A stretch of 64,000 nt of DNA from positions 10,634 to 74,633 of the forward strand of contig CAMYAE010000010.1 in the NCBI GenBank assembly GCA_947253655.1. The letters run 5' to 3'. Under the pieces are notes generated by a model. The model saw nothing but the letters and a program-made list of their open reading frames with translations. It did no database searches and was not told where the DNA came from. Positions 44,720-53,927 of the stretch are shown piece after piece. The position numbers were made by a program, and so were the translations under genes. The stretch is from an uncultured Bacteroidales bacterium (lineage in GTDB: Bacteria > Bacteroidota > Bacteroidia > Bacteroidales > UBA932). The first letter of the stretch is position 1; each line of letters starts with the position of its first letter.

Positions 44720-46852
44720 TTATTCTCTTTCGGAATAATTCCGCAAATAAATTTCCCTTACACGGAGAACGGAATTGACATTCTCGTCAGCGACAAAGCG
44801 TACAGCCTTAACTGCGATAGGCTTGAAACTTACCTCAGCAACTCCGTTCTTGAACTCGGCAACATCCTTGAAATTCTGCCCGTCGTATGAAATCTGCAAT
44901 CTTCCTTTTGTGATGAATTCCTTTCCTCCGCCATTATTTCCCTGACCTGTCACCACTTTGATTCCGTTAAGTCTTGTGCTTTTGGCAAACTTGACGACAA
45001 TAGAATTGCCCTTATCGAAATTTGCCGCAGAGCGATAGAAAGTATTGAAGTCGTCATCCAGCATATATCTCTCAGGACTGCCGCCATTCGCCTTCGGAGC
45101 ATTAATTTCTTCAATTTGCTTTCCAAGAGTCCTGTCAAGTACCGGGAATTCATTACCCTGAGGCCCGACAACAAGGGCTCTTATATTGCGAATATATTTT
45201 GTCTTGAACGGCTTACGGTATAATTTACTTGCACGGGTAGGGTAGCTCCCGTCGAGAGTATAGTATATCCTAGCATTAGGAATAGGGGTAGTAACAGTCG
45301 CCTTTCCCTTATTCTCAGCGACTTTCAGAAGTCCTCCGTCAGGACGGTAACTAATCCCTTTTTCGACAAGATAAGGGAGATAGTTGTTAAGCCTGAGCCT
45401 GAAATCGTCGATGTTCTTCTGTGATGTTGCAGTCCAAGCAGCTTCTGCCAGAGCAATGATTCGAGGAAAAATCATATATCCGGTGTGGCCTTCATTAGGA
45501 ACGAATTCAGTCCAAAGCGCCCCCTCTGTTCCGAGCACATATTTACGCTTTTCGGGAGCAATATTGGAAGGAATAGGATCCGCAAGATATGTGCGCTCCC
45601 AAGTTCCACTGACCCCAATTGCCCTGGGCTCGCCATTCGGCCCTTGCGAATAGTCAAAATAATTGCTTATCGATTTTGCGTTAATAAGTTCGCGATTCTG
45701 TCCTGTGACTTTCACACCAACACCTCTTGCATCGCCGAATCTCATCATTACAGCCACCTCAGGGACCTCATCCTCTCCGTCAATAATTTCATCCCACCCG
45801 ATTGGCATTCTTCCTTTCTGGCGGCAGTATGCGGCCACTTTACGGCCAAACATATGTTGAAGCTGGCGTTCGTCCTTGTATCCCTTTTCTTTCATCATGG
45901 CCTGACATCTCGGACATTTCTTCCAGGCGGAAAGATTAACCTCATCAGCACCAATCATTACATATTTAGAAGGAAAAATTTCAAATATCTCGTCCAGAAC
46001 TTTCTCGATAAATATATAACTCTTGTCGTGTCCCGGGCAATAAACATTGGTTTTCCCTTCAATATCACATTTTATCCATTCAGGATAATTTGCAACAGCA
46101 ACAGTCGAATGTCCGGGAAAATCAAGTTCCGGAACGATTGTCACGTTGCGCTGAGCGGCATACTCAACAAGATCCTTTAGCATTTCCTGAGTGTAGAAAC
46201 CTCCATATTGTCCGTCAGCACGGTAGCTGTTACCGCTTTCACGCTCCAAATCCCAACCGAGGGCCTTACGCCAGGCACCGATCTCCGTAAGTTTCGGGAA
46301 AGCCTTGATTTCCACTCTCCAGCCCTGGTCATCGGTAAGGTGAATATGAAATACGTTCATCTTAAGGTCGGAAAGCACATCCACAAGTTTGTACAGGTAT
46401 TTTATATCAAAATAATGTCTTGCAACGTCAAGCATCGCCCCTCTCCAGCGTAAGCAAGGGGCATCCTCAATCGTGATAATCGGCAGCGTGCCTTTTTCCT
46501 GATTTCGGATAAGCTGTGCGAGTGTCCTGCTGCCATTGAAGAACCCGGCATAGTCCGATGCTTCGATTCTTACGCCCTCTGAGGACACAGCCAGTCTGTA
46601 TGCTTCAGTTGCAAGATTCTTATCAACATTCAGTATCGTATTCGGCCAAAATAGATTCTCATTATTCATAAACCCAGCCGCATTACGAGCCGCCTGAGAG
46701 GCATCGGCAGAAACCGTACCCTTTTGAGAATAGACAAGAAGCCCGTCTTGGGTAATAATTTTGCCTGGAAGCGGAATGATGTTAGGCTGGGCAAAAGCTG
46801 AAAGCCCGCACAACAGGGCAATGATGAAGAGATAAATTGTTCTTATTTTCAT
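44720..46852 (-). CDS. GH20 beta-N-acetylhexosaminidase with C-terminal accessory domains
   Basis: Removes terminal beta-GlcNAc or beta-GalNAc from glycans. The 710-residue secreted protein (signal ends LSAFAQ) has an N-terminal GH20b domain (about 22-140) and a GH20 TIM barrel (about 145-500). Barrel motifs are WRGAMLDVARHYF, FHIHLTDDQGWRVEI and PELDFPGHS, with the catalytic pair Asp303-Glu304 in MIGADEVNLSAW. A chitobiase-type C-terminal region (ARIYYTLDGSYPT) and an F5/8-type C domain follow (FNTFYRSAANFDKGNSIVVKF). It is divergent from the sigma factor gene and the first gene inside the left repeat. Role: trimming imported or surface host-type glycans with the rest of the locus. Confidence 0.95.
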   Translation of the reverse strand: MKIRTIYLFIIALLCGLSAFAQPNIIPLPGKIITQDGLLVYSQKGTVSADASQAARNAAGFMNNENLFWPNTILNVDKNLATEAYRLAVSSEGVRIEASDYAGFFNGSRTLAQLIRNQEKGTLPIITIEDAPCLRWRGAMLDVARHYFDIKYLYKLVDVLSDLKMNVFHIHLTDDQGWRVEIKAFPKLTEIGAWRKALGWDLERESGNSYRADGQYGGFYTQEMLKDLVEYAAQRNVTIVPELDFPGHSTVAVANYPEWIKCDIEGKTNVYCPGHDKSYIFIEKVLDEIFEIFPSKYVMIGADEVNLSAWKKCPRCQAMMKEKGYKDERQLQHMFGRKVAAYCRQKGRMPIGWDEIIDGEDEVPEVAVMMRFGDARGVGVKVTGQNRELINAKSISNYFDYSQGPNGEPRAIGVSGTWERTYLADPIPSNIAPEKRKYVLGTEGALWTEFVPNEGHTGYMIFPRIIALAEAAWTATSQKNIDDFRLRLNNYLPYLVEKGISYRPDGGLLKVAENKGKATVTTPIPNARIYYTLDGSYPTRASKLYRKPFKTKYIRNIRALVVGPQGNEFPVLDRTLGKQIEEINAPKANGGSPERYMLDDDFNTFYRSAANFDKGNSIVVKFAKSTRLNGIKVVTGQGNNGGGKEFITKGRLQISYDGQNFKDVAEFKNGVAEVSFKPIAVKAVRFVADENVNSVLRVREIYLRNYSERE

Positions 46853-47084
46853 AATTATGCTGTTTGGTTTTGAGCCTCAGTCTTGTAGAGTGGTACCGCA
46901 CTAAGGCTATAATATTATTTGCCCAATTCAAGCACCGGCACAAAGCAATATCGGAATAATGCATTCAACTAATACCTGCCAGGCTCACTTTACAAAAATA
47001 ACAATTTTGAGGAGATAAATAAAGAAATGTATAAGAACTCTATAGGGCTGCTTTATTATGTGTAAAATGAGACGAAAAATATAG

Positions 47085-47092
47085 TATATTTG
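47085..47092 (+). promoter_or_regulatory. Possible -7 element of the sigma-factor gene in the GH20/sigma divergent region
   Basis: TATATTTG matches TAnnTTTG, 19 bp before the ATG at 47112. No good TTTG lies 19-21 bp upstream. The rest of the 259-bp gap (46853-47111) is AT-rich. It contains CAAAAATA (46993-47000), which read on the minus strand is TATTTTTG and could serve GH20, again without a clear -33 box. Confidence 0.4.
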
Positions 47093-47111
47093 TTGTAAAA
47101 CCACACTATTG

Positions 47112-47702
47112 ATGCAGAATCCCGATTCTCATATAGACTATGAATTGCTTTTGAGGCTCCGTTCGGGGGACGAGAAGGCATTCGCCTTGGTGTTCGAGTG
47201 CTACCACAAGTACTTGTACGCGATGGCTTCAAGGTACTTGATGTCAGAGGAATTTGCTGAAGATGCTGTGCAATATACGTTTATGAAGTTGTGGGAAGGG
47301 AGAAGAACATTTGATTATCATAAAGGAATAAAAAATCTGCTTTTCACAATTCTGAAAAATTACACACTGAATGAAATCAGGCACAATAATCTGGCAATCC
47401 AGAAAAACTACGAAATTGCTCAGTCATTCCGGAAAATGGAGTCGGATTTTCTGAAGGACCTCGAAAAGGCAGATTTCAGAAAACATTTTTACAATCTAAT
47501 TTGCAATCTTCCGCCACAAAAACGCAAGGTGTGCATGCTGAAAATAGAGACAGAGATGAGTAATAGCGAGGTTGCAGAGGAAATGAATATTTCTGTCAAT
47601 ACGGTTAAATCACATTACTCGCAGGTTATTAAAATGCTCAGGGCGGAAATTGACAAACTTATGGTCTTTATACCTTTTATCGTGAATTTTTTAATTAAAT
47701 AA
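47112..47702 (+). CDS. ECF-type RNA polymerase sigma factor
   Basis: A 196-residue extracytoplasmic-function sigma factor. Region 2 is visible in ALVFECYHKYLYAMASRYL and the following AEDAVQYTFMKLWEGR; region 4 is the C-terminal helix-turn-helix SNSEVAEEMNISVNTVKSHY. The ATG at 47112 is preferred over an in-frame TTG at 47109. A FecR anti-sigma gene and an STN-containing SusC follow, so the substrate-bound transporter probably signals through FecR to release this factor. The wiring is known for FecI/FecR-type systems; the particular regulon is inferred. Confidence 0.92.
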   Translation: MQNPDSHIDYELLLRLRSGDEKAFALVFECYHKYLYAMASRYLMSEEFAEDAVQYTFMKLWEGRRTFDYHKGIKNLLFTILKNYTLNEIRHNNLAIQKNYEIAQSFRKMESDFLKDLEKADFRKHFYNLICNLPPQKRKVCMLKIETEMSNSEVAEEMNISVNTVKSHYSQVIKMLRAEIDKLMVFIPFIVNFLIK

Positions 47703-47834
47703 CATAACAACATAATACTTTTCGGCACTTCGTATGTTTATATGGAAGTTGAGCCAAAGGGCCAACAGAAGGATAGAACGCCATTGCTTCTATTAATAAG
47801 AAAATCAAACTCAAACCGAAACAGAATACTGCAG

Positions 47835-48818
47835 ATGAAAAGAAAAATAATAGATAACACTCTTTCGCGTTCAGCTTCACCTGATGAGGCAAGAGATGTG
47901 GCTGCGTGGTTTGCAACAGAAGAAGGTCAGGAATATCTTTCTCTGCGTTATGACCGGGAAGCCTATATGCTCAATGATGAAACCATTGAAGAGTGGGAGG
48001 CCCAGAATGTGCCAAGCGATAGGATGCGAATGCATTTTACCTCATGGTTGCACAGCAGAGTCCGCAGTTTCCGTTTCAAGTTCGTCGCCGCCGCCCTCGT
48101 TCCATTCCTGCTGTTGGCCGGGACTTTGACATTTGTAGTAACTCGTTCAGGAATAATGGAATCTGCACTTTACGCAAGTGTTCAGGTTCCATACGGAGAA
48201 CAGGTACATCTCGTGCTTCAGGACGGCACTCACGTGCAGCTTAATTCCGGTTCCAAACTCGAATACCCAAAGAATTTCGGACTTTTTCAACGCAACGTCT
48301 CATTGGCAGGAGAAGGCTATTTTTCAGTCGCCAAAGACCGTTCGCGTCCATTCTATGTTCATGCGGGTGATATTGATGTCAAGGTAACCGGCACGAAGTT
48401 CAATGTCAAGGCATACGAAGAAGATAATAGCATCAATGTGACACTTGAAGAAGGAAGTGTTACATTGATGAACGGAAAAACTGACCTCTATGCTATGAAT
48501 GTCTATGAAAATGCAGTATATGACAAGTTAAGCGGGACTTGCAAAGTGGAGAATGTGGAAAGTCTCAGCCCATACACTGCTTGGCGTTCAAGGGCACTGA
48601 ATTTCTACTGTACGCCTCTGTCGGAAATTCTCAAAGTACTTGAAAGACAGTATGATGTAAGATTTATATATTCGGATTCTTCATTGCTCAAGTACAAATT
48701 CAGTATATCTACGAGCAAGACCAACGTATCAATGATACTTCAGGACTTGGAAAAGGTTTCTGATATCAGGTTCACTGATGATGGAAATCAAGGCTATATC
48801 GTGTCCATGAAAAGATAG
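47835..48818 (+). CDS. FecR-family anti-sigma factor
   Basis: Single-pass inner-membrane regulator, 327 residues from the ATG at 47835 (MKRKIIDNTLSRSASPDEAR). A longer in-frame start at 47742 adds an atypical Asn/Gln/Arg-rich leader. An N-terminal cytoplasmic sigma-binding part (AAWFATEEGQEYLSLRYD) precedes one membrane helix (about 78-102, FVAAALVPFLLLAGTLTFVV). Then come the FecR domain (VPYGEQVHLVLQDGTHVQLN, FYVHAGDIDVKVTGTKFNVK) and a C-terminal STN-interacting region (DVRFIYSDSSLLKYKFSIS). It would transmit a signal from the STN domain of the SusC at 49023 to the sigma factor. Confidence 0.92.
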   Translation: MKRKIIDNTLSRSASPDEARDVAAWFATEEGQEYLSLRYDREAYMLNDETIEEWEAQNVPSDRMRMHFTSWLHSRVRSFRFKFVAAALVPFLLLAGTLTFVVTRSGIMESALYASVQVPYGEQVHLVLQDGTHVQLNSGSKLEYPKNFGLFQRNVSLAGEGYFSVAKDRSRPFYVHAGDIDVKVTGTKFNVKAYEEDNSINVTLEEGSVTLMNGKTDLYAMNVYENAVYDKLSGTCKVENVESLSPYTAWRSRALNFYCTPLSEILKVLERQYDVRFIYSDSSLLKYKFSISTSKTNVSMILQDLEKVSDIRFTDDGNQGYIVSMKR

Positions 48819-48946
48819 ATCCGGCTGATATTGTCTTTTCTTTCACTAAATTATTGTCGCAATAACTGCAATGCATAGTAGTTAGCCGATTCTTCACGGC
48901 GGCAATGTCCATTTTTATGAAAAATAATAAGATTTTAACCTTCATG

Positions 48947-48966
48947 AGTCATACTTATCTATGACT
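48947..48966. promoter_or_regulatory. Dyad symmetry upstream of the STN-type susC
   Basis: AGTCATA (48947-48953) and TATGACT (48960-48966) are perfect inverted arms with a 6-bp spacer, 56 bp before the susC ATG. A second small dyad, TTATTG-TCG-CAATAA, is at 48851-48865. Both are in the 204-bp gap between fecR and susC, where an ECF-dependent promoter is expected. They could be an operator or an mRNA hairpin. Confidence 0.35.
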
Positions 48967-49022
48967 TGTGTGTTTACTATTATGTATATAACACCGAAAT
49001 TGATACTTAAATAAATGTTTAA

Positions 49023-52000
49023 ATGAAAAAAACAGGGTGTACTTCAATCTTTTTGGTACTTTCCGTTTCGCTTATGTTGCTTACTACCAACATATTCGCT
49101 CAGAAAGTTTCCCTATCCTACCAGAATGTACCTTTCGAACAAGTACTGAAAGCAATCAGCAGTCAGACTGGGATGTCGCTCATATTCAGCGACCAGCTTG
49201 TGGACCTAAGCCGCAAGGTGTCTGTCAATGCTGAGCAGAAAGAGGTTCGCGAGGTCCTGGACGAACTTCTGTCAGGCACAGATTTAGACTATGAAATTAA
49301 CAACAACAAGCTCTACCTCGTCAAGAGATCGTCTGCCCGTCCCTCGTCAGACCGGCAGGAGTCAGCGGAAAGGCGTAAGCAGCAGATCAAAGGAGTAGTG
49401 GTCGATAATCAAGGGGTACCGGTAATTGCTGCCAGCGTTGTAGAGAAAGGCGTGCAGGGTAATGGTACGATTACTGATATAAACGGTAACTTCACAATTA
49501 CAGTGAACTCTGGAGCTGTACTCGAATTTTCCAGTTTGGGATATGCTACAGTCGAGGTTGCAAGCACATCAGGGACACCTATGCACGTTATGATGCGAGA
49601 GGATAATCAGGTGCTGGATGAGATTGTAGTTACGGCTCTCGGTATCAAGAAAGAGAAGAAAGCCCTCGGATATTCTGTTCAGGAAGTTAAGGGCGACGCA
49701 CTCGTGCAGGTCCCTTCTTCAAACCTTATGTCCAATCTTACAGGTAAGGTCGCCGGTCTTACAATTTTCAATAAGCAGGGAACATTTGACGCACCGGATA
49801 TTAAAATTAGAGGATCAAAAAACATTCTCATTGTAGTTGATGGAGTCCCAGGGTATGACTCATGGTCTATTAATCCTGAAAATATTGAGTCTGTGGACGT
49901 TATCAAAGGCGCTACCGGTGCGGCTCTTTATGGGGCTCAGGGTTCCGACGGTGTGCTGATGATTACCACCAAACGGGGCGGAGACAAAGGTCGTGGAGTA
50001 ACAATTGACCTGAGCTCAAATACGATGTTCCAGGGGGGCTATCTTGTGATTCCTGAATATCAGACCAGCTACGGTCAGGGCATGAACGGCAAGTATTCCT
50101 ACAAGAATGGTCTCGGTGCCGGTATTTTTGACAATGAATTCAAGTCTTGGGGACCGAAACTAAATGTCAAGGACCCTGAAACTGATAGCGGTTATGTCGA
50201 ATATCCGCAGTACAACAGCCCTGTTGATCCAAATACCGGTGAACTTGTTCCGCTTCCTTGGGTTACACGTTCATGGAATCCAATAAAGGAATTTCTACGA
50301 CCTTCACTTACAACCAACAACACGGTCTCAGTCGGCGGAAACAATGATTTGGGGCATTTCCGTTTGAGCTTGAACCAGATTTATAAGAAGGGTCAGGCTC
50401 CAAATACTGATCTCATCAACAATAATGTCCAGATTTCCGGGGGATATAAATTCCACGAGAAAATCTCAGTTGATGCCAGCGTAGGTTTCAACAACTTGAA
50501 TTCGGACAACTATGAGACTTCTAACTATAACTGGCAGAACTATATGCTTATTATAGGCCACGATTTCCCGGCAAACGTTTCTATGAATGACCTGAGAAAA
50601 TATTGGGTTGAGGGCAAGGAGGGATACAAGCAGAGAACCTGGGTCGAAAACAGAAATAATCCTTACTGGCAGTTGCACGAGAGGACACAGTGGTATGACA
50701 GAAATAAAATTGTCGGCTGGGTTAAAGCAACCGTGGATTTCACAGATTATCTTTCCCTTATGTGTAGAGCGAATCTTGCCTACACCAACACCAATACTGA
50801 ATATCGCGAGAATATCGGTAACAATATGATTGGCACCGATTCAAACGGAGCTTTCTCAAAGACTGAGGGCAACAATCTGGATATGAACTATGATTTCCTC
50901 CTTAGCTTTGACAAGCGTTTTGCTAATGACAAGTTTGGAGTGGACGCCTCTTGCGGAGGAAGCTCTCGGAGGCTTACGAACGATAGTCTGGACAGCTCAA
51001 TTGATGGTCTCATTCTTCCGGGACTATTCAATCTTTCCAATAGGGTTGGCGAAATCAAAGCTTCGAACGACAGGACAAAGAAAATTGTGAACAGCTTGTA
51101 TTTCACCGGTACGATTGATTATGCAAGGGCTGTTTACCTTACTGTAACAGCCAGAAATGACTGGTCGAGTTCACTCTCGCTCAACCATAACTCCTATTTC
51201 TACCCGTCTGTTTCATTCAGTACAATCATCAATGAAATTGTGAAACTGCCTAAGTTCATTACATTTGCAAAGTTTAGGGCATCTTGGGCAAGAGGCCGTC
51301 AGGACACTGATCCTTATTGGAATTCAGCTGTTTATACTATCAACTCATTTACCCCCAACAATACCCCTATGGCTTCATATCCTTCGACACTCTATGCTGA
51401 TGACTTGATGGCACAGCGTCAGGACTCTTATGAGATTGGAGCAGATCTACGGTTCTTCAACAACCGACTTGGCTTTGACTTTGCATACTTCCGCAAGAGT
51501 GTGACCGATATGATTACTACTGTCCCTCTTTCTCTTGCTTCCGGATATTCAAAACGCCAGATTAATGGTCGTGAGATCGTTACAAAAGGTTATGAGCTTG
51601 CAATAAATGGTAAACCGATAGAGACTACAAGCTTCACCTGGTCATCTCAGATAAATCTTGGTCTTTGGAAAGACTATCTGTGGAAACTTGCACCGGGTGA
51701 AACCAAATATCTTGGGTTCTACCGCGAAAAGGAGAGAATCGGGACTTGGCGAGGTCGTGTATTTGAGCGTTCATCCAACGGAAATATCCTGTATGAAAAT
51801 GGTCTGCCTGTATGGGCCACAAAGAACCAGCGTGGCGGTTTTCTTGACCCGGACCTGACATTTTCATTCATCAACAATTTCAGATACAGGAACTGGCAGG
51901 CTTCTGTTCAGATTGACGGTCGTCTCGGTGGGTTCATCTACAACTATCAGCATTCAACAATGATGTTACGTGGCACCGCACTCGAATCGGCAGTTGAGGG

Positions 52001-52403
52001 ACGTCGTGAGAATCCTTGGATTGGAAACGGTGACAAGGTGATTTCAGGGGAGGTGATAAAAGACGCATACGGTAATGTAGTATATGATGACAGAAAGTAT
52101 GTTCCGAATGACGTGCCTGTAAAATATTATGATTGGGTACAGAAGTACTACGGCGGTGTTTTTGAAGTCAATATGTATGACAACACTTTTGTAAAACTTC
52201 GTGAAATCAATATCGGATACAACTTTAAGTTTGACTGGCTACGCAATGTGTTGAAAGTCAATAATCTGTACGTAGCAATTATCGGTCAGAACCTTTGGCT
52301 TTACACCAATGTTCCCTATACAGACCCGGATAAAGGGAGTTCAGACAACGGTCAGGGACCGTCACCGAGGATGTTCGGATTTAATGTAAAACTCAGCTTC
52401 TAA
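49023..52403 (+). CDS. SusC-like TonB-dependent transporter with N-terminal STN signalling domain
   Basis: A 1126-residue outer-membrane importer and signal transducer. After the signal peptide (ending NIFAQ) comes an STN domain (about 28-100; VSLSYQNVPFEQVLKAIS, LDYEINNNKLYLVKRS), the part that contacts FecR in signalling transporters. A carboxypeptidase-regulatory-like domain (about 125-200; IKGVVVDNQGVPVIAASV) and a plug (LDEIVVTALGIKKEKKALGY, VDVIKGATGAALYGAQGSDG) precede a barrel ending FNVKLSF. The STN domain distinguishes it from the SusC at 2257 and ties it to the ECF sigma/FecR pair just upstream. It ends flush against the SusD start region. Confidence 0.96.
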   Translation: MKKTGCTSIFLVLSVSLMLLTTNIFAQKVSLSYQNVPFEQVLKAISSQTGMSLIFSDQLVDLSRKVSVNAEQKEVREVLDELLSGTDLDYEINNNKLYLVKRSSARPSSDRQESAERRKQQIKGVVVDNQGVPVIAASVVEKGVQGNGTITDINGNFTITVNSGAVLEFSSLGYATVEVASTSGTPMHVMMREDNQVLDEIVVTALGIKKEKKALGYSVQEVKGDALVQVPSSNLMSNLTGKVAGLTIFNKQGTFDAPDIKIRGSKNILIVVDGVPGYDSWSINPENIESVDVIKGATGAALYGAQGSDGVLMITTKRGGDKGRGVTIDLSSNTMFQGGYLVIPEYQTSYGQGMNGKYSYKNGLGAGIFDNEFKSWGPKLNVKDPETDSGYVEYPQYNSPVDPNTGELVPLPWVTRSWNPIKEFLRPSLTTNNTVSVGGNNDLGHFRLSLNQIYKKGQAPNTDLINNNVQISGGYKFHEKISVDASVGFNNLNSDNYETSNYNWQNYMLIIGHDFPANVSMNDLRKYWVEGKEGYKQRTWVENRNNPYWQLHERTQWYDRNKIVGWVKATVDFTDYLSLMCRANLAYTNTNTEYRENIGNNMIGTDSNGAFSKTEGNNLDMNYDFLLSFDKRFANDKFGVDASCGGSSRRLTNDSLDSSIDGLILPGLFNLSNRVGEIKASNDRTKKIVNSLYFTGTIDYARAVYLTVTARNDWSSSLSLNHNSYFYPSVSFSTIINEIVKLPKFITFAKFRASWARGRQDTDPYWNSAVYTINSFTPNNTPMASYPSTLYADDLMAQRQDSYEIGADLRFFNNRLGFDFAYFRKSVTDMITTVPLSLASGYSKRQINGREIVTKGYELAINGKPIETTSFTWSSQINLGLWKDYLWKLAPGETKYLGFYREKERIGTWRGRVFERSSNGNILYENGLPVWATKNQRGGFLDPDLTFSFINNFRYRNWQASVQIDGRLGGFIYNYQHSTMMLRGTALESAVEGRRENPWIGNGDKVISGEVIKDAYGNVVYDDRKYVPNDVPVKYYDWVQKYYGGVFEVNMYDNTFVKLREINIGYNFKFDWLRNVLKVNNLYVAIIGQNLWLYTNVPYTDPDKGSSDNGQGPSPRMFGFNVKLSF

Positions 52404-52415
52404 ATGATTACGACT

Positions 52416-53918
52416 ATGTTGAATAGAATTAAATATATTTTATTGTTCCCGATTCTCTTAGCCATGATTGGGAATGGATGTACCAAGGATTTTGCGAGTT
52501 TGCAGAGAAATCCGAACAAGCCGGGTGAAGTACCGCCTGTATTGCTTTTCACATATCTCCAGAGGTCAGCCCTACAGGGTGACAATGCAGGGCAGATGTC
52601 TGCACAATACTATGTCAGCTATACAATTGGTGGTACTCTCGATGAGGCTACATATTTTTGGCAGAGGTATTCTTATGGCGGTTATTCCGCAGTTAGAAAT
52701 GCCTACAAGATGGAGCAGGAGGCTGCACGAGTAAACGCTCCTGCATATTTCAAGGGACTTGCTCATTTCTTCCGTGCATATTCTTTAATATCTTTAACAG
52801 AGAAGTTGGGAGATATTCCTTATTCAGAGGCAATGAAAGGCGATGAGGGGCTATATTATCCGAAGTATGACACCCAGAAGCAAGTGTATAAGGGCTGCCT
52901 TGACGAGCTTGAGATTGCCAATGAACTTATCCCTGCAACAGGTAGCATTGACGGTGATATTATCTTCGACGGAAGCCTCCTCAAATGGAAAAAGTTCGTA
53001 AATACCTATCGCCTGAAAGTGCTGATGTCATTGTCGCTTAAGACAGGGGATCCGGATATTGACGTTATCGGGCAGTTCCGCAAGATAATGGCTGACCCGA
53101 CGAAATATCCTATTATGACTTCCAATGATGATAATGCGGCTTTCAAATATTATGATATCGAAGGCCAGAGACATTATTTCTATGGCGGATGGAAAGGCGA
53201 GACTCCAATGAGAATGTCAAATACATTCGGTGATGTTCTTGTTGGAACTCACGACCCTCGTCTGTTCAAGTTTTTCGATGTCCCGGCAGTTCCTAAGGAT
53301 TTGGATGCTAATGTGTTTGAGAATTATAAGAGCATACCTTTCGGTCTTTTGAGTACAGAAATGGCCTCTATGGAAAAGACCACTTCTGCACTGGATGCAA
53401 GATATGTAGATAATCCAATCGTGGAGCCATATCTGATTCAGTCCTATCACGACCTCCAGTTCATATTGGCAGAGGCCGTAGTGCGTGGCTGGATAACAGG
53501 AAATGCTGAAACATATTATAATAATGGTATAAAAGGCTCCTGCAAATTCTACGCAATCCCTGATGCGGAAATCAATAAATTCCTTGCCGGTGCTGTCAAA
53601 TATGATGCAAACAAGGCATTGGAGCAAATTTGCATACAGCGTTGGGTAGGATATTTCGGCAACAGCCACTGGGATGCAGTTGCCAATCACAGAAGAACTC
53701 GTATCAGAGGATTTGATCCTAAGGGTGCCAATACGGATATGGGATGGCCAAAATTCAATATAGGTACGGCAAACCGCAATGGCGGACGTATTCCTTACAG
53801 GTATATGTACCCTCAGACTGAACTTGATTATAATGCCAGGAACCTTGCTGATGCTGTTGCAAGACAGTGGGGCGAGGACAATATCAATAATAAAATGTGG
53901 ACTCTTATTCTGGAATAA
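52416..53918 (+). CDS. SusD-like surface lipoprotein (SusD-like_2 type)
   Basis: Partner of the STN-SusC. The ATG at 52416 gives MLNRIKYILLFPILLAMIGNGC with lipobox IGNGC; an upstream ATG at 52404, directly after the susC stop, adds four residues. The family pattern is seen in FASLQRNPNKPGEVPPVLLF, YFKGLAHFFRAYSLISLTEKLGDIPYSEA, and the late GRIPYRYMYPQTELDYN. It resembles the SusD-like_2/SusD-superfamily branch and not the RagB form of the other PUL. The role is binding the glycan over the SusC pore. Confidence 0.93.
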   Translation: MLNRIKYILLFPILLAMIGNGCTKDFASLQRNPNKPGEVPPVLLFTYLQRSALQGDNAGQMSAQYYVSYTIGGTLDEATYFWQRYSYGGYSAVRNAYKMEQEAARVNAPAYFKGLAHFFRAYSLISLTEKLGDIPYSEAMKGDEGLYYPKYDTQKQVYKGCLDELEIANELIPATGSIDGDIIFDGSLLKWKKFVNTYRLKVLMSLSLKTGDPDIDVIGQFRKIMADPTKYPIMTSNDDNAAFKYYDIEGQRHYFYGGWKGETPMRMSNTFGDVLVGTHDPRLFKFFDVPAVPKDLDANVFENYKSIPFGLLSTEMASMEKTTSALDARYVDNPIVEPYLIQSYHDLQFILAEAVVRGWITGNAETYYNNGIKGSCKFYAIPDAEINKFLAGAVKYDANKALEQICIQRWVGYFGNSHWDAVANHRRTRIRGFDPKGANTDMGWPKFNIGTANRNGGRIPYRYMYPQTELDYNARNLADAVARQWGEDNINNKMWTLILE

Positions 53919-53927
53919 TTATCTATT

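Noticed and set aside
45485..46180. 231-residue + strand frame inside GH20
   Set aside because: Antisense to the GH20 catalytic domain with no family resemblance.
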